From: Candidatus Bathyarchaeota archaeon
GTDB taxonomy: Archaea > Thermoproteota > Bathyarchaeia > Bathyarchaeales > Bathycorpusculaceae
Assembly (NCBI GenBank): GCA_026014725.1
Contig: JAOZHV010000008.1
Location: forward strand, 1 to 64,000
Length of the DNA stretch: 64,000 bases
Direction of reading: 5' to 3'
In this document: one piece after another, positions 38,711-47,302 of the stretch
Layout of the letters: the number at the start of each line of letters is the position of its first letter
How positions within the stretch are numbered: the stretch's first letter is position 1
Made by a program: the position numbers and the translations under genes
Notes under the pieces: model-generated
What the model was told of the DNA's origin: nothing
What the model saw: only the letters and a program-made list of their open reading frames with translations
The model's database searches: none

Positions 38711-40096
38711 TTAGGGAGCCTTCAGTTTTTCTCTTTTGAGAATTTCCCTTGCAACTATGATTCCTGAGGCTGACGCTTGAACTAAACCGCGCGTTACGCC
38801 CGCGCCGTCGCCAATGGTGAACATGTTCTCAATTTTGGTTTCTAACGAGTTGCTCAGTTGCAGATGCGAAGAGTAGAATTTCACTTCCACACCGTAGAGC
38901 AGTGTGTCTGGTGAAGACACCCCTGGCGCTATTTTATCTAGTGCTTGAAGCATTTCTCGTATGTCTGCTAAATAGCGGTAAGGCAGAACGAAGCTCAAGT
39001 CGCCAGGCGTTGCGTTCTTGAGGGTCGGGTTGATTACGCTGTGTGATAATCGTTCAGGTGTGGAACGCCGTCCAAGGTTTAGGTCACCTAGGCGTTGAAC
39101 CATGACGCCGCCGCTGAGAAGGTTAGAGAGTCGGGCTATGTATTTGCCGTAGGCTATGGGTTCTTTGAAGGGTTCAGTGAATGAGGTGCTGACAAGGATG
39201 GCGAAGTTGGTGTTGGCTGTTCTTCTCTCGGCATGACTCCCACCGTTAACGGTTAAAACGCCGTCGTAGCTTTCAGTGGTGACTTCACCGTAAGGTGAAA
39301 CGCAGAATGTGCGTACCATGTCGTCGAAGGCGCGTGAGTAGTAGATGAGTTTGGGCTCGTAGAGTACCTCTGTAAGTTTATCCATAACTGAAGCCAGCAC
39401 TTCGACGCGGACGCCGATGTCAACGGGGTTATTGACTGTTTTTAGTCCGTGAAACTGCGCTTCAGTTTGGAGCCATTCTGCACCGCCTCTGCCTGGAGCG
39501 ATAATCACATATTTGGCCTTGATTTTCTCTCCGCCAACCGTTTCTACACCCGCGACTTTGTTGTTTTCTATAATTAGACTCTTTACATCTGTTTTTGGTT
39601 GAAAAGTAACTTTACTGGCAAGTTCTTTGCGCATCATTCGCAGAGTATCAGCACATTTTTCTGTACCCATGTGACGCACAGTTTGCCGTATGAGTTTTAA
39701 GCCTTGCAGGGAAGCTTGGCGTTCTATTTCATCCACTTTGTCGGTGTTTTCGCCGAATACTTGTTCGCTTGCACCGAACTTGAGATAGATGTCATCAACA
39801 TACTTTACGAGCGCTTCGAGTTCTTTTTGAGAAATATACTGGTTTAGCCAACCGCCCACTTCGGTGGAGAGCGTTAGTTTTCCGTCACTGTAAGCGCCTG
39901 CGCCCCCCCAGCCTGAAAGAACCGAGCATGGCTCACAATGTACGCATTCGAAACCTCGGCTTGAAGGGCACTTGCGGTTGTCTATGTCTGGTCCTCTGTC
40001 AAGGATTAGGACGTTGAGGTTTGTTTTTTCGGTTAGTTCTAGCGCTGAGAAGATACCTGCTGGACCTGCGCCCACGATTATTACGTCGTATTTCAA
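38711..40096 (-). CDS. FAD-dependent oxidoreductase (COG2509-type dehydrogenase)
   Basis: About 461 aa. Starts best at TTG 40096 (LKYDVIIVGAGPAGIFSALE) with GAGGG 8 nt upstream; the upstream ATG 40141 overlaps the probable TATA box (AAATATAT) and is rejected. Dinucleotide-binding GxGxxG at the N-terminus, a Cys-rich segment (CPSSRGFECVHCEPCSVLSG) followed by WGGAGAYSDGKLTLS, a second FAD segment YVIIAPGRGGAEWL, and C-terminal FTIGDGAGVTRGLVQASASG. Substrate unknown; relatives are annotated only as FAD-dependent dehydrogenases. It appears to lead the minus-strand operon that continues with the zinc-ribbon/SPFH genes. Confidence 0.85.
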   Translation of the reverse strand: MKYDVIIVGAGPAGIFSALELTEKTNLNVLILDRGPDIDNRKCPSSRGFECVHCEPCSVLSGWGGAGAYSDGKLTLSTEVGGWLNQYISQKELEALVKYVDDIYLKFGASEQVFGENTDKVDEIERQASLQGLKLIRQTVRHMGTEKCADTLRMMRKELASKVTFQPKTDVKSLIIENNKVAGVETVGGEKIKAKYVIIAPGRGGAEWLQTEAQFHGLKTVNNPVDIGVRVEVLASVMDKLTEVLYEPKLIYYSRAFDDMVRTFCVSPYGEVTTESYDGVLTVNGGSHAERRTANTNFAILVSTSFTEPFKEPIAYGKYIARLSNLLSGGVMVQRLGDLNLGRRSTPERLSHSVINPTLKNATPGDLSFVLPYRYLADIREMLQALDKIAPGVSSPDTLLYGVEVKFYSSHLQLSNSLETKIENMFTIGDGAGVTRGLVQASASGIIVAREILKREKLKAP

Positions 40097-40178
40097 AGGA
40101 TTTTCCCTCTGGAACCCAGAATTACATGCAACAGGTGGCATATATTTGTTAGTGCCCTATCGATTAGGTTAGGACAGA

Positions 40179-40514
40179 TTATTTTTTAACGTCAGCGGTT
40201 ATGCATAGGAACCTTAGAGGCTTTTGTCCTATGTTTCTAAATTGGTGCAGCTCGTCCGCAATGATGATAATTACATCGTCTACATGTAAAGGAAAGGTTT
40301 TTTCTCCATCAGAAACTGCGCCTTCTCCTTCAAGGACAAGAACAGTATGTTGTGCGTCATGGCTATGTAGTGGACTGCAACCGCCAGGTTGCATTTCAAA
40401 AAGTTCGACTTCTGTTTTTTCCAAGTTAGACATTTGGTTTAATTTTCTCCTCTTAGTCTTTGTGCAGCAGTTTTCTGTTTTTTCAGGCAGGCATTTATAA
40501 TGGCGGATGTTCAT
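40179..40514 (-). CDS. Small cupin-domain protein
   Basis: About 111 aa from ATG 40514 (MNIRHYKCLPEK); ATG 40532 is only about 15 bp from the probable TATA (AGATATATCT at 40546-40555), and a third candidate is ATG 40433. Cupin core: SPLHSHDAQHTVLVLEGEGA with two His of motif 1, VDDVIIIIADELHQFRNIG as motif 2. It probably binds a metal ion in a single beta barrel; typical roles are sensing or small-molecule binding. Divergent from the PadR-TRASH regulator, which may control it. Confidence 0.75.
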   Translation of the reverse strand: MNIRHYKCLPEKTENCCTKTKRRKLNQMSNLEKTEVELFEMQPGGCSPLHSHDAQHTVLVLEGEGAVSDGEKTFPLHVDDVIIIIADELHQFRNIGQKPLRFLCITADVKK

Positions 40515-40601
40515 GACTGGTCCCAGCATCATATGTGTATTTTTGAGATATATCTAATAAACATTTAATACCTAAAACTCAGCCATTAAACAAGGAACAA
40601 A

Positions 40602-41075
40602 ATGCCCAAAAACAACCAGACTGAAAACATAGACGAGTTAATCAGCGACTTCAGTCGCTTCTACATACTCACAATACTCTACGAAGGACCCGCCCACGGC
40701 TACAGCATAATCAGCCAATTCAAAAAAAGAGTCAAAAAAGAAATCAGCCCGAGCCTAGTCTACCCCTTCCTGCAACAACTAGAAGAAAAAGGCTCAGTCA
40801 AACACACCATCAAGCCAGTGGGCGAGAAAGAACGCAAAATTTTTGAGTTAACCTACGAGGGCAGGGAACTCTGCACGACGTTGTTCAAGCGTTTTGCTGA
40901 ACTTGTATCCATCGCTATCACGCCAAGTTTGGACGTGTGTGCCCACTGCGGCTGCAAAGTCTATGAAGGCGCCTACCGAGAAGCCATTGATGGCAAAGAA
41001 ATGGCGTTCTGTTGCATGCACTGCGCCCGCTCATACAAAGAAATAAAAAAGGTAGCTAAACAAGCAAGGCATTAA
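40602..41075 (+). CDS. PadR-type regulator with C-terminal TRASH-like metal-binding domain
   Basis: 157 aa. PadR winged helix: FSRFYILTILYEGPAHGYSI, ISPSLVYPFLQQLEEKGSVK and the wing ERKIFELTYEGRELC. The C-terminal 40 residues carry CAHCGCKVYEGAYREAIDGK ... FCCMHCARSYKE, the Cys pattern of TRASH metallochaperone/sensor domains. It likely represses or activates in response to a metal such as copper or zinc. Divergent promoter region with the cupin gene contains AT-rich TATA-like sequence. Confidence 0.85.
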   Translation: MPKNNQTENIDELISDFSRFYILTILYEGPAHGYSIISQFKKRVKKEISPSLVYPFLQQLEEKGSVKHTIKPVGEKERKIFELTYEGRELCTTLFKRFAELVSIAITPSLDVCAHCGCKVYEGAYREAIDGKEMAFCCMHCARSYKEIKKVAKQARH

Positions 41076-41117
41076 AAACTCAAAAATTATTTTTTGCGTC
41101 ACGAGTAGTGTACGCGT

Positions 41118-42560
41118 TTAGGGTTGATTTTTTCGGGATTTAATTAATTTAACCTCTGCAAGGATTCTGCTCAAAATTTCTTTATCACTTAAAAGGGCAT
41201 TTGGGGGTTGGACAACTCTTTTGAGAGGAAGAGGCACTTGATCCATACGGTATGCCGAGCCTTCGGTTTCTATACCTGCAATAGCACATGGAAAAACGAC
41301 ATCTGCCATCAGTGATGTAGCATTTAGGTGGGGGTCAATAACAATGAGTGGGTTCTTAACGAGATGCTCAACAGCACGCTTTGGAAAACCGGCAATTGGG
41401 TCTGATGCAACAGCTAAAAAGGCATCAGACTCATGACGTAGAAGAATCTCAACTGCGGTGGTTTCTCCAGGATTGTATCGGGGGTAGCCAAGGGAAAAAT
41501 CAACACCGAATGGATAGCCAGTTTGCCCTGCAGATACAATATCTGCTCCAGTAACGTTAAAATGCCCCTTCATGGGCATGATTGAAAATTTCGTTCGGGC
41601 ATTTAGGTCACGAACTAAACTAATGGCAGCCTCGATATTTCGGTATTTTCCCTCGCTCTGGGCTAAACCCATTCCGTAGAAAATCACACCGAAGGCACAG
41701 TTTACTAAAGCATCAGCAATTTCACGTAGACAATTTAAAGAAACACCCCCAATATTGGCAATCTCAATTTCTTGGTCTTTAATTAACATACGCAGGGCTT
41801 GAATAACCTCAAAGTCTTTGTTAGGCTCAATTTGAAGAAACAAATCAGCAATCGCCGCAGTTGAAGTTTTCCGAACATCTATTACAACAAGCTTGCGGGG
41901 CTTCTCTTCTAAGTCTAACAAACAAGTTGAGGCTGAGCTGTTTTTTTCAGCTTGAGGCTGAGAATTACCTGAATTTTTTTCTTTGTTGTCTTTTATGACT
42001 TTTTCATTTACAGGTTTCTTTGCTTTATTTTCAAATGTTCGTTCCGTAAAGACTGTATATCTCTGCAGGTGCCTTGGGTGGGAACTTAAGGGATCGCATC
42101 CCCAATACAGAATAAGGTCAGCCCGGTGCCTAACCTGCCCTAAGGTACAAGAAGGCAAGCCTACCTCCTGCATAGCTAACACGGATGGTCCATGACAAAC
42201 GCTTGAAGTATTGTCGAATACACCGCCTACTTGCTCTGCTAACTCTACTCCAACCCTCTGAGCTTCGCAACTTGTACTACTCCACCCGTACAATAAAGGG
42301 TATGTTGCTTTAGCAAGGATTCTCGCAGACTTTTGAATAGCTTCTTCTAATGAGGCTTCGGTTAATTTACCGTTCTTTCTTATTAGCGGCTTTTCAATTC
42401 TGTGTTTATTATTGAAATTCATAAATTTGGCGTTACTCAAAAAACACCCATTTTTCATCTTCTGGATTTTGCCATCCGCCACGGTTAACTCGATATCATC
42501 GCATAAGCACCCGCAATAAGGGCAAACAACAGAATTTATTATTGTCAGTTTACCAACCAC
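41118..42560 (-). CDS. fwdB: Formylmethanofuran dehydrogenase subunit B
   Basis: 480 aa. N-terminal 4Fe-4S-type motif VVCPYCGCLCDDIEL, then the molybdopterin-enzyme core (STSCEAQRVGVELAEQVGGV), the Mo/W ligand region DNTSSVCHGPSVLAMQEVG with a Cys ligand, LILYWGCDPLSSHPRHLQRY and AGIETEGSAYRMDQVPLPLK. It forms the CO2-reducing active subunit in the archaeal Wood-Ljungdahl methyl branch. A low-complexity insert at about residues 185-225 (KDNKEKNSGNSQPQAEKNSS) is unusual. The A, C and D subunits are not in the window, so the gene is unlinked or a stand-alone paralogue. Confidence 0.92.
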   Translation of the reverse strand: MVGKLTIINSVVCPYCGCLCDDIELTVADGKIQKMKNGCFLSNAKFMNFNNKHRIEKPLIRKNGKLTEASLEEAIQKSARILAKATYPLLYGWSSTSCEAQRVGVELAEQVGGVFDNTSSVCHGPSVLAMQEVGLPSCTLGQVRHRADLILYWGCDPLSSHPRHLQRYTVFTERTFENKAKKPVNEKVIKDNKEKNSGNSQPQAEKNSSASTCLLDLEEKPRKLVVIDVRKTSTAAIADLFLQIEPNKDFEVIQALRMLIKDQEIEIANIGGVSLNCLREIADALVNCAFGVIFYGMGLAQSEGKYRNIEAAISLVRDLNARTKFSIMPMKGHFNVTGADIVSAGQTGYPFGVDFSLGYPRYNPGETTAVEILLRHESDAFLAVASDPIAGFPKRAVEHLVKNPLIVIDPHLNATSLMADVVFPCAIAGIETEGSAYRMDQVPLPLKRVVQPPNALLSDKEILSRILAEVKLIKSRKNQP

Positions 42561-42719
42561 ACATTATCAATCGTTATTTCCAAATTAAAAACATATTTGA
42601 TATAAGGTGTTGAATAAACTAAAACTCAACGCTAAAGTTCGAAGTTGGCTTTGAATATATTGCAGAAATAGATGGAGCAAGAGTCTTCAGGAAGCGAAAG
42701 TAGTCTTATATGCTCCCAG

Positions 42720-42998
42720 TTAATCTTTTATGGCTTCTATGAAGCTCATAACGTTCCAGAGTTTAACTCGTGTGTAAGGTGGCATGTTGGGGTCTTGCAA
42801 AATTTCATCCAAAAGCGAGACAGCGTTTGAAGCTCTCACCGCAGGCGTGTATTCAGGGCTCTGCAACGCATTCATAGCGTCTTTAGCTGAACGCCTAATA
42901 TTTCGCGGCGTTGTACTATCTTCGCTGACTTCGCCAAGCACAACTAACGCTTGTTTAATTTTTGCTTCATATTCTTCAGCTTTTTTCTTACGAACCAT
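42720..42998 (-). CDS. UPF0147 family protein
   Basis: 92 aa helical protein typical of UPF0147: IKQALVVLGEVSEDSTTPRN, IRRSAKDAMNALQ, SNAVSLLDEILQDPNMPPYT and RVKLWNVMSFIE. Widespread in archaea; function unknown. Divergent from the zinc-ribbon p27-type gene. Confidence 0.9.
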   Translation of the reverse strand: MVRKKKAEEYEAKIKQALVVLGEVSEDSTTPRNIRRSAKDAMNALQSPEYTPAVRASNAVSLLDEILQDPNMPPYTRVKLWNVMSFIEAIKD

Positions 42999-43074
42999 GA
43001 ATCAACACCTATCTCTGGCAGTAAAGTAATCAAATTATATAAGGATTGAGACCTATTTACTTTGGGGTTCTAAA

Positions 43075-43449
43075 TTGCAAGGTAACACGGAAGACACGCC
43101 ACTAAAACGCATGGCAAGCTTGCTACGGGAAGGCGCCACCTTAACCGACCTTTCCTGTCCAGCATGCTCGTCTCCACTTTTCAGGCTAAAAGACGGCACG
43201 TTGTGGTGCGCAAAGGATGAAAAAAAGGTCATAATCGTCAAAGAAGGACAAGAACCGCCCAAACAGCTGACGACGGGCAACAAAGCTAGCGCCGCTTATG
43301 ATAAGCTTGAGGCGACCCTTTTAGCGAAAATACAAGACATAGAGGGCAGGATTGAAAAAACTCAAGATGTAGATGAACTGCAGAAGCTTGCCTTGGCGCT
43401 TTCCGAGTTACTAAACAGTTTAGACAAGATTAAGAAAATGAAGGCTTGA
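43075..43449 (+). CDS. Sjogren's/scleroderma autoantigen 1 (p27)-type zinc-ribbon protein
   Basis: 124 aa from TTG 43075, the start that suits the TATA box near 43033-43040 (ATTATATA). KRMASLLREGATLTDLSCPA is the family N-terminal helix; the zinc ribbon is SCPACSSPLFRLKDGTLWCA, with a degenerate second half; a C-terminal coiled coil follows (YDKLEATLLAKIQDIEGRIE). Known only as a conserved archaeal/eukaryotic zinc-ribbon family; function unknown. Confidence 0.82.
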   Translation: MQGNTEDTPLKRMASLLREGATLTDLSCPACSSPLFRLKDGTLWCAKDEKKVIIVKEGQEPPKQLTTGNKASAAYDKLEATLLAKIQDIEGRIEKTQDVDELQKLALALSELLNSLDKIKKMKA

Positions 43450-43459
43450 ACACAACCCC

Positions 43460-43975
43460 TTGACAATTGGACATTACAATAACTTTCCTTCAAATTTTCA
43501 CAGCGTCGAAAGTTTTAACTCAACCTATTCAAGCAAAAAACTTCAAGAAAAATTAATTGAAATTGTTAATGAGATCAACAGGAAGGAGTACAGCTTTGAA
43601 GAAGTGTCCATTCCCACGGTGCCTGATGGCAAAGTGATTTTTGAGTTCGGCTTGGCTGAAGATGACGACTTCAATTACATAGACCAAGAGGAAGCAAAAA
43701 GAGCCCTTGATTTGCTTGCGAGCGCACGTTTAGACACTTTAGATTTTTTCTGCGCGATACGGTATTATAAAGGCACTGGTGAGAAGAGGCAAGCCTTAAA
43801 ATTTGACTATTACTTGTTGCGGACTATTTTTGGTAAGGAATTGTTTGAGATTCAGGTTTTTCATGAACGTGGTCCACGGTACATTTCACCTGAAGAGCTA
43901 GTACAGTTTATTTTTAATCAAATTAACAAAGATTCTTTGAAGAAGATTCTAAAGAAACAAACGATTAATTCATAA
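43460..43975 (+). CDS. Unknown conserved-looking 171-aa protein
   Basis: 171 aa, start uncertain (TTG 43460; no ATG nearby). Helical N-terminal half (SSKKLQEKLIEIVNEINRKE), then strands FEEVSIPTVPDGKVIFEFGL and LDFFCAIRYYKGTGEKRQAL KFDYYLLRTIFGK, with a C-terminal GPRYISPEELVQFIFNQINK. The alpha/beta pattern suggests a compact cytoplasmic domain; no catalytic residues recognised. 10 bp after the p27-type gene and probably co-transcribed. Confidence 0.6.
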   Translation: MTIGHYNNFPSNFHSVESFNSTYSSKKLQEKLIEIVNEINRKEYSFEEVSIPTVPDGKVIFEFGLAEDDDFNYIDQEEAKRALDLLASARLDTLDFFCAIRYYKGTGEKRQALKFDYYLLRTIFGKELFEIQVFHERGPRYISPEELVQFIFNQINKDSLKKILKKQTINS

Positions 43976-44086
43976 TTTTATGCAGTAGTTTCTCTCTTTC
44001 AAGTGAAACTGCCGAAACTCTTATCTCTACCCTACAATACCTAAAGAAAAGCAGAATTGTAAAAATCCTACAGGAGTCAGCAAAAC

Positions 44087-45046
44087 GTGTATCCAATTGA
44101 AGTCTCAGACCTAAAAAAATACTATGGAGATATTAAAGCAGTAGACGGCATCTCCTTCACAGTTAACCAAGGAGAAGTTTTCAGTCTTTTGGGTCCAAAC
44201 GGCGCAGGCAAAACCACAACCATCGAAATTCTTGAGGGCTTACGCGCCAAGGATGCGGGCACAGTAAAAGTTCTGGGACTTGACCCTTGGAAGAAAGGAT
44301 ATGAACTGCACAACAAAATCGGAGTTATCCCTCAAGAGTTCACGTTCATTGAAAAAACGACTCCGCGGGAAGCCATAATTTATTACGCTGCCTTATTCAA
44401 CGTTAAAGTTAACCCTGACGATATTTTAAAAGATGTTTTGCTCGAAGAATCAGCCAAAACATACTTTGAAGAACTATCAGGCGGGCAGAAACGAAAAACA
44501 GGACTTGCCCTCTCACTTGTTAACTCCCCGGAACTCCTATTCCTTGATGAACCCACAACAGGATTAGACCCAAACGCTAGACGCGCCATATGGGAAGTCA
44601 TACGCGGCTTAAAGGCTAAAGGCAAAACCATAATTTTAACTACCCATTACCTTGACGAAGCACAGCAACTCTCGGACCGAGTGGCAATCATGGATCATGG
44701 AAAAATTGTTGCTGCAGGAACTGCTGAAGAAATTATTCGAAAACATGGTTCAGGCGAACGGTTAGAGATTCATGGAAGCGAAAAACTGGCAGACTACATC
44801 AGAGCAAACACTGAATTGCAAGTTAACTACAACAAGCAAAGAGGCGAAATTGTAATACCGCTAAAGCAGAAAATCGATGCACTCGCCGCGTTGGCCGCCG
44901 CTGAGCAGTCAGGAATTGACTGGGGGCACATCCAAACACTCCAAGACAGCTTAGATGACGTGTTCGTTAAGCTTGTCAGCGAACCAGTAGGCGAGCAAGG
45001 CGAAGTTGCAGTAGAAGAAAAACCACGCAAAAAGGGGTTGTTCTAA
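44087..45046 (+). CDS. ABC transporter ATP-binding protein (DrrA/CcmA type)
   Basis: 319 aa. Walker A LLGPNGAGKTTTIE, signature ELSGGQKRKTGLALSL, Walker B LLFLDEPTTGLDPNARRA and H-loop TTHYLDEAQQLSD. The C-terminal domain (about 230-319) ends in the DVFVKL motif of the exporter subfamily. It pairs with the permease 1 bp downstream. Start is GTG 44087 after AGGAG (44071-44075). Confidence 0.92.
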   Translation: MYPIEVSDLKKYYGDIKAVDGISFTVNQGEVFSLLGPNGAGKTTTIEILEGLRAKDAGTVKVLGLDPWKKGYELHNKIGVIPQEFTFIEKTTPREAIIYYAALFNVKVNPDDILKDVLLEESAKTYFEELSGGQKRKTGLALSLVNSPELLFLDEPTTGLDPNARRAIWEVIRGLKAKGKTIILTTHYLDEAQQLSDRVAIMDHGKIVAAGTAEEIIRKHGSGERLEIHGSEKLADYIRANTELQVNYNKQRGEIVIPLKQKIDALAALAAAEQSGIDWGHIQTLQDSLDDVFVKLVSEPVGEQGEVAVEEKPRKKGLF

Positions 45047-45047
45047 A

Positions 45048-46163
45048 ATGGTTAGTGGAAAAAGAATCTTTGCAGACTTCAAAGTATACAGTCGCGGATA
45101 CATTAGAAACAAATTTGGATTGTTCTTCGGTTTAATCTTTCCAGTTATACTTATTCTGATTTTCGGAGCAATCTTTTCAGGAGGCGGCTCTGGCACAATA
45201 ACAGTGTATGCACAGAATAAAGATACTGGTCTAGAGCTTCCGATGGTGGCGCTAAACTTCTCAACAGAATATCTTAACGCTATCAACAAGACGGAGACAC
45301 TGAAAGTAATAACAGTCGAAAACTCTTTGAACTTCACAGAGTACATGGCTAAAAACTCCATTGAAAATGGTTTGATTATCCCCGAAAACTTTACAGAAGC
45401 TTACGTTATGCATCAACCCGTAAACATCACAGTATACACTAACCCCTCAGGAAGCACAGGCGGCACAGTCCTTAGTATACTCCGTGCCATAAACAACCAA
45501 TTCAACCTCGGCGCATACAACGGTAGCACAATAATATCAATAAATCAGAAGAACATAGGCGCGCAAGAAAGTTACATAGACTTCCTAGTACCAGGTCTAA
45601 TCGGTTTTGCTATACTAGTTAACCCGATGTTTTCCCTCACAGAAATATCTTCAACCTACAAGAAAAACAAACTTTTCAAGCAGTTATCATTGACGCCGTT
45701 AACAAAAATGGAGTGGTTGGTCTCAAAGATAATGTGGTACATCGTCCTATCCTCAGCCTCTTTCCTACTTATGGCAGCAGTAGGCATCCTTTTATTCGGC
45801 GCAAACATAACCTTGACAGTTTGGCTAATACCCTTCCTAATTCTTGGACCTATGCTGTTCTCTTCTCTTGGCATGCTCATTGGAACAGTAACCAAAAACC
45901 CTGAAACAGCAGGCGTCATCGGAAACGTTGTCACTTTCCCAATGATGTTCCTTTCAGGCACATTCTTCCCCATAGCGTTCATGCCAGAGTACCTGCAAAC
46001 GTTTGCCCACGTGTTACCCCTCTTCTATGTGGTGGAAGGCTTAAACAACGTCATGGTTTACCAAAACTACAACGGCGCATTAATTGACCTTGCGGTAATC
46101 GCAGTAACAACAATCATCATATTTGCTTTGGCTGTTAAACTGTTTAAGTGGAGAGAAGACTAA
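45048..46163 (+). CDS. ABC-2 type transporter permease
   Basis: 371 aa. One N-terminal helix (FGLFFGLIFPVILILIFGAI), a large extracellular loop rich in Asn/Ser/Thr (residues about 55-180), then five C-terminal helices (FLVPGLIGFAILVNPMF, LSSASFLLMAAVGILLFGAN, WLIPFLILGPMLFSSLGMLI, PMMFLSGTFFPIAFM, VIAVTTIIIFALAVKLF). Typical of DrrB-like exporters of lipids, drugs or polysaccharide. Substrate unknown. Confidence 0.92.
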   Translation: MVSGKRIFADFKVYSRGYIRNKFGLFFGLIFPVILILIFGAIFSGGGSGTITVYAQNKDTGLELPMVALNFSTEYLNAINKTETLKVITVENSLNFTEYMAKNSIENGLIIPENFTEAYVMHQPVNITVYTNPSGSTGGTVLSILRAINNQFNLGAYNGSTIISINQKNIGAQESYIDFLVPGLIGFAILVNPMFSLTEISSTYKKNKLFKQLSLTPLTKMEWLVSKIMWYIVLSSASFLLMAAVGILLFGANITLTVWLIPFLILGPMLFSSLGMLIGTVTKNPETAGVIGNVVTFPMMFLSGTFFPIAFMPEYLQTFAHVLPLFYVVEGLNNVMVYQNYNGALIDLAVIAVTTIIIFALAVKLFKWRED

Positions 46164-46280
46164 ACCGCCAACCTACTTTCCTTTTCTTTGCCTTTACCTA
46201 CGGCACAGGGGTATATTTGTATCCTATTAGTGGTTCTATGTAAAAACCTATAGGGGGTTAGGTGCTGTTATCTTATCCAG

Positions 46281-46604
46281 TTATTTAATCAGTGGAATAA
46301 CAATCCATTTGACATTATCAAACCCGTACTTTTCTATCAGCGGGTCAACAAAAACTGGAGCCAAAGAATCATCAATGTCTGATAAGACGACACTGTCTCC
46401 TGCTCTGTAAACGAGCCCTACAACGCTTAGGTCTTTTAGGGGAGCGTATTTGCCTCTGATTTCCCAGTAATCGCCTTTTCCTTTCTGCATTATCCAAGAA
46501 TACTTATCCTCAGGATGAATCCCTTGAACAAAACTAAAACTACAAATAAGGTCGCCTACAGCCTTGGGCTCGTCTTTTGTTTTGACATAAAACCGTATAG
46601 TCAT
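46281..46604 (-). CDS. Unknown 107-aa protein
   Basis: 107 aa beta-rich protein (IRFYVKTKDEPKAVGDLICS, YSWIMQKGKGDYWEIRGKYA, LVYRAGDSVVLSDIDDSLAP). No known family or motif. Convergent with the ABC exporter and upstream of the methylase gene on the same strand. A real gene by composition; function unknown. Confidence 0.6.
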   Translation of the reverse strand: MTIRFYVKTKDEPKAVGDLICSFSFVQGIHPEDKYSWIMQKGKGDYWEIRGKYAPLKDLSVVGLVYRAGDSVVLSDIDDSLAPVFVDPLIEKYGFDNVKWIVIPLIK

Positions 46605-46681
46605 CTAAATCACAACATTAACAATGCAACGTTACCTTTATTTGCTTTTCACACAGGCAAAAGGGCAAAACTTTTTGCAAT

Positions 46682-47302
46682 TCAATAAAGCATGGCTTCT
46701 ATCAGCGTTAAGGTCTCAAAGAAAGGCAAAGAACACTCTACCTTGACAGCGGCTTTGAGAGTATGCTCTTCAAATTTGAGAAGGGTTTCTTTAACGCCTG
46801 CAAGAGTAGACTGCATCAAAAGAACACGACCACCAGCCCTTAGATGAACAGGGGTTTGTGAGATAAAACTGTCAATTACTTTCCGCCCACTTGCGCCTCC
46901 TGCCCAACTACGACCAAGCCAAGAAGCCTCTTCACTTTCTTCTGATGGAAGGTAAGGTGCATTAAACAAGATTAAATCGAAACGGGCGTTATTGCTTAAT
47001 GCAGAAAATAGGTCTGCTTGCAGAAAAGCTATTTTACCACGTACATTGTTGAGAGCTGAGTTAGCCTTTGCACAACAGATGGCATAAGGGTTAATGTCAA
47101 CCGCAAGGACCGCACGGGCTTTCTGAGCTGCCACTACGGCGAGAAGCCCGCAACCAACGCCCATATCCAGCACTTCAGCGCCATCTGCGACATCAAGGTT
47201 TTCAGCGAAAAGAAAAGAGTCTTCCGCTGGCTCATACACGTTTTCGAAAATATCAAACGGGTGACTGCAAAAATACACTCTCTTAATCGTTTTCGAGGGC
47301 AT
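46682..47302 (-). CDS. HemK2/Mtq2-type release-factor glutamine methyltransferase
   Basis: 206 aa. VYEPAEDSFLFAENL is the typical archaeal/eukaryotic HemK2 opening; SAM motif I VLDMGVGCGLLAVVAA; catalytic motif FNAPYLPSEESEE, with NAPY in place of the usual NPPY. C-terminal region (RAGGRVLLMQSTL) fits. It probably methylates the GGQ glutamine of aRF1. Overlaps the KsgA gene by 20 bp, a known archaeal pairing. Confidence 0.85.
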   Translation of the reverse strand: MPSKTIKRVYFCSHPFDIFENVYEPAEDSFLFAENLDVADGAEVLDMGVGCGLLAVVAAQKARAVLAVDINPYAICCAKANSALNNVRGKIAFLQADLFSALSNNARFDLILFNAPYLPSEESEEASWLGRSWAGGASGRKVIDSFISQTPVHLRAGGRVLLMQSTLAGVKETLLKFEEHTLKAAVKVECSLPFFETLTLIEAMLY

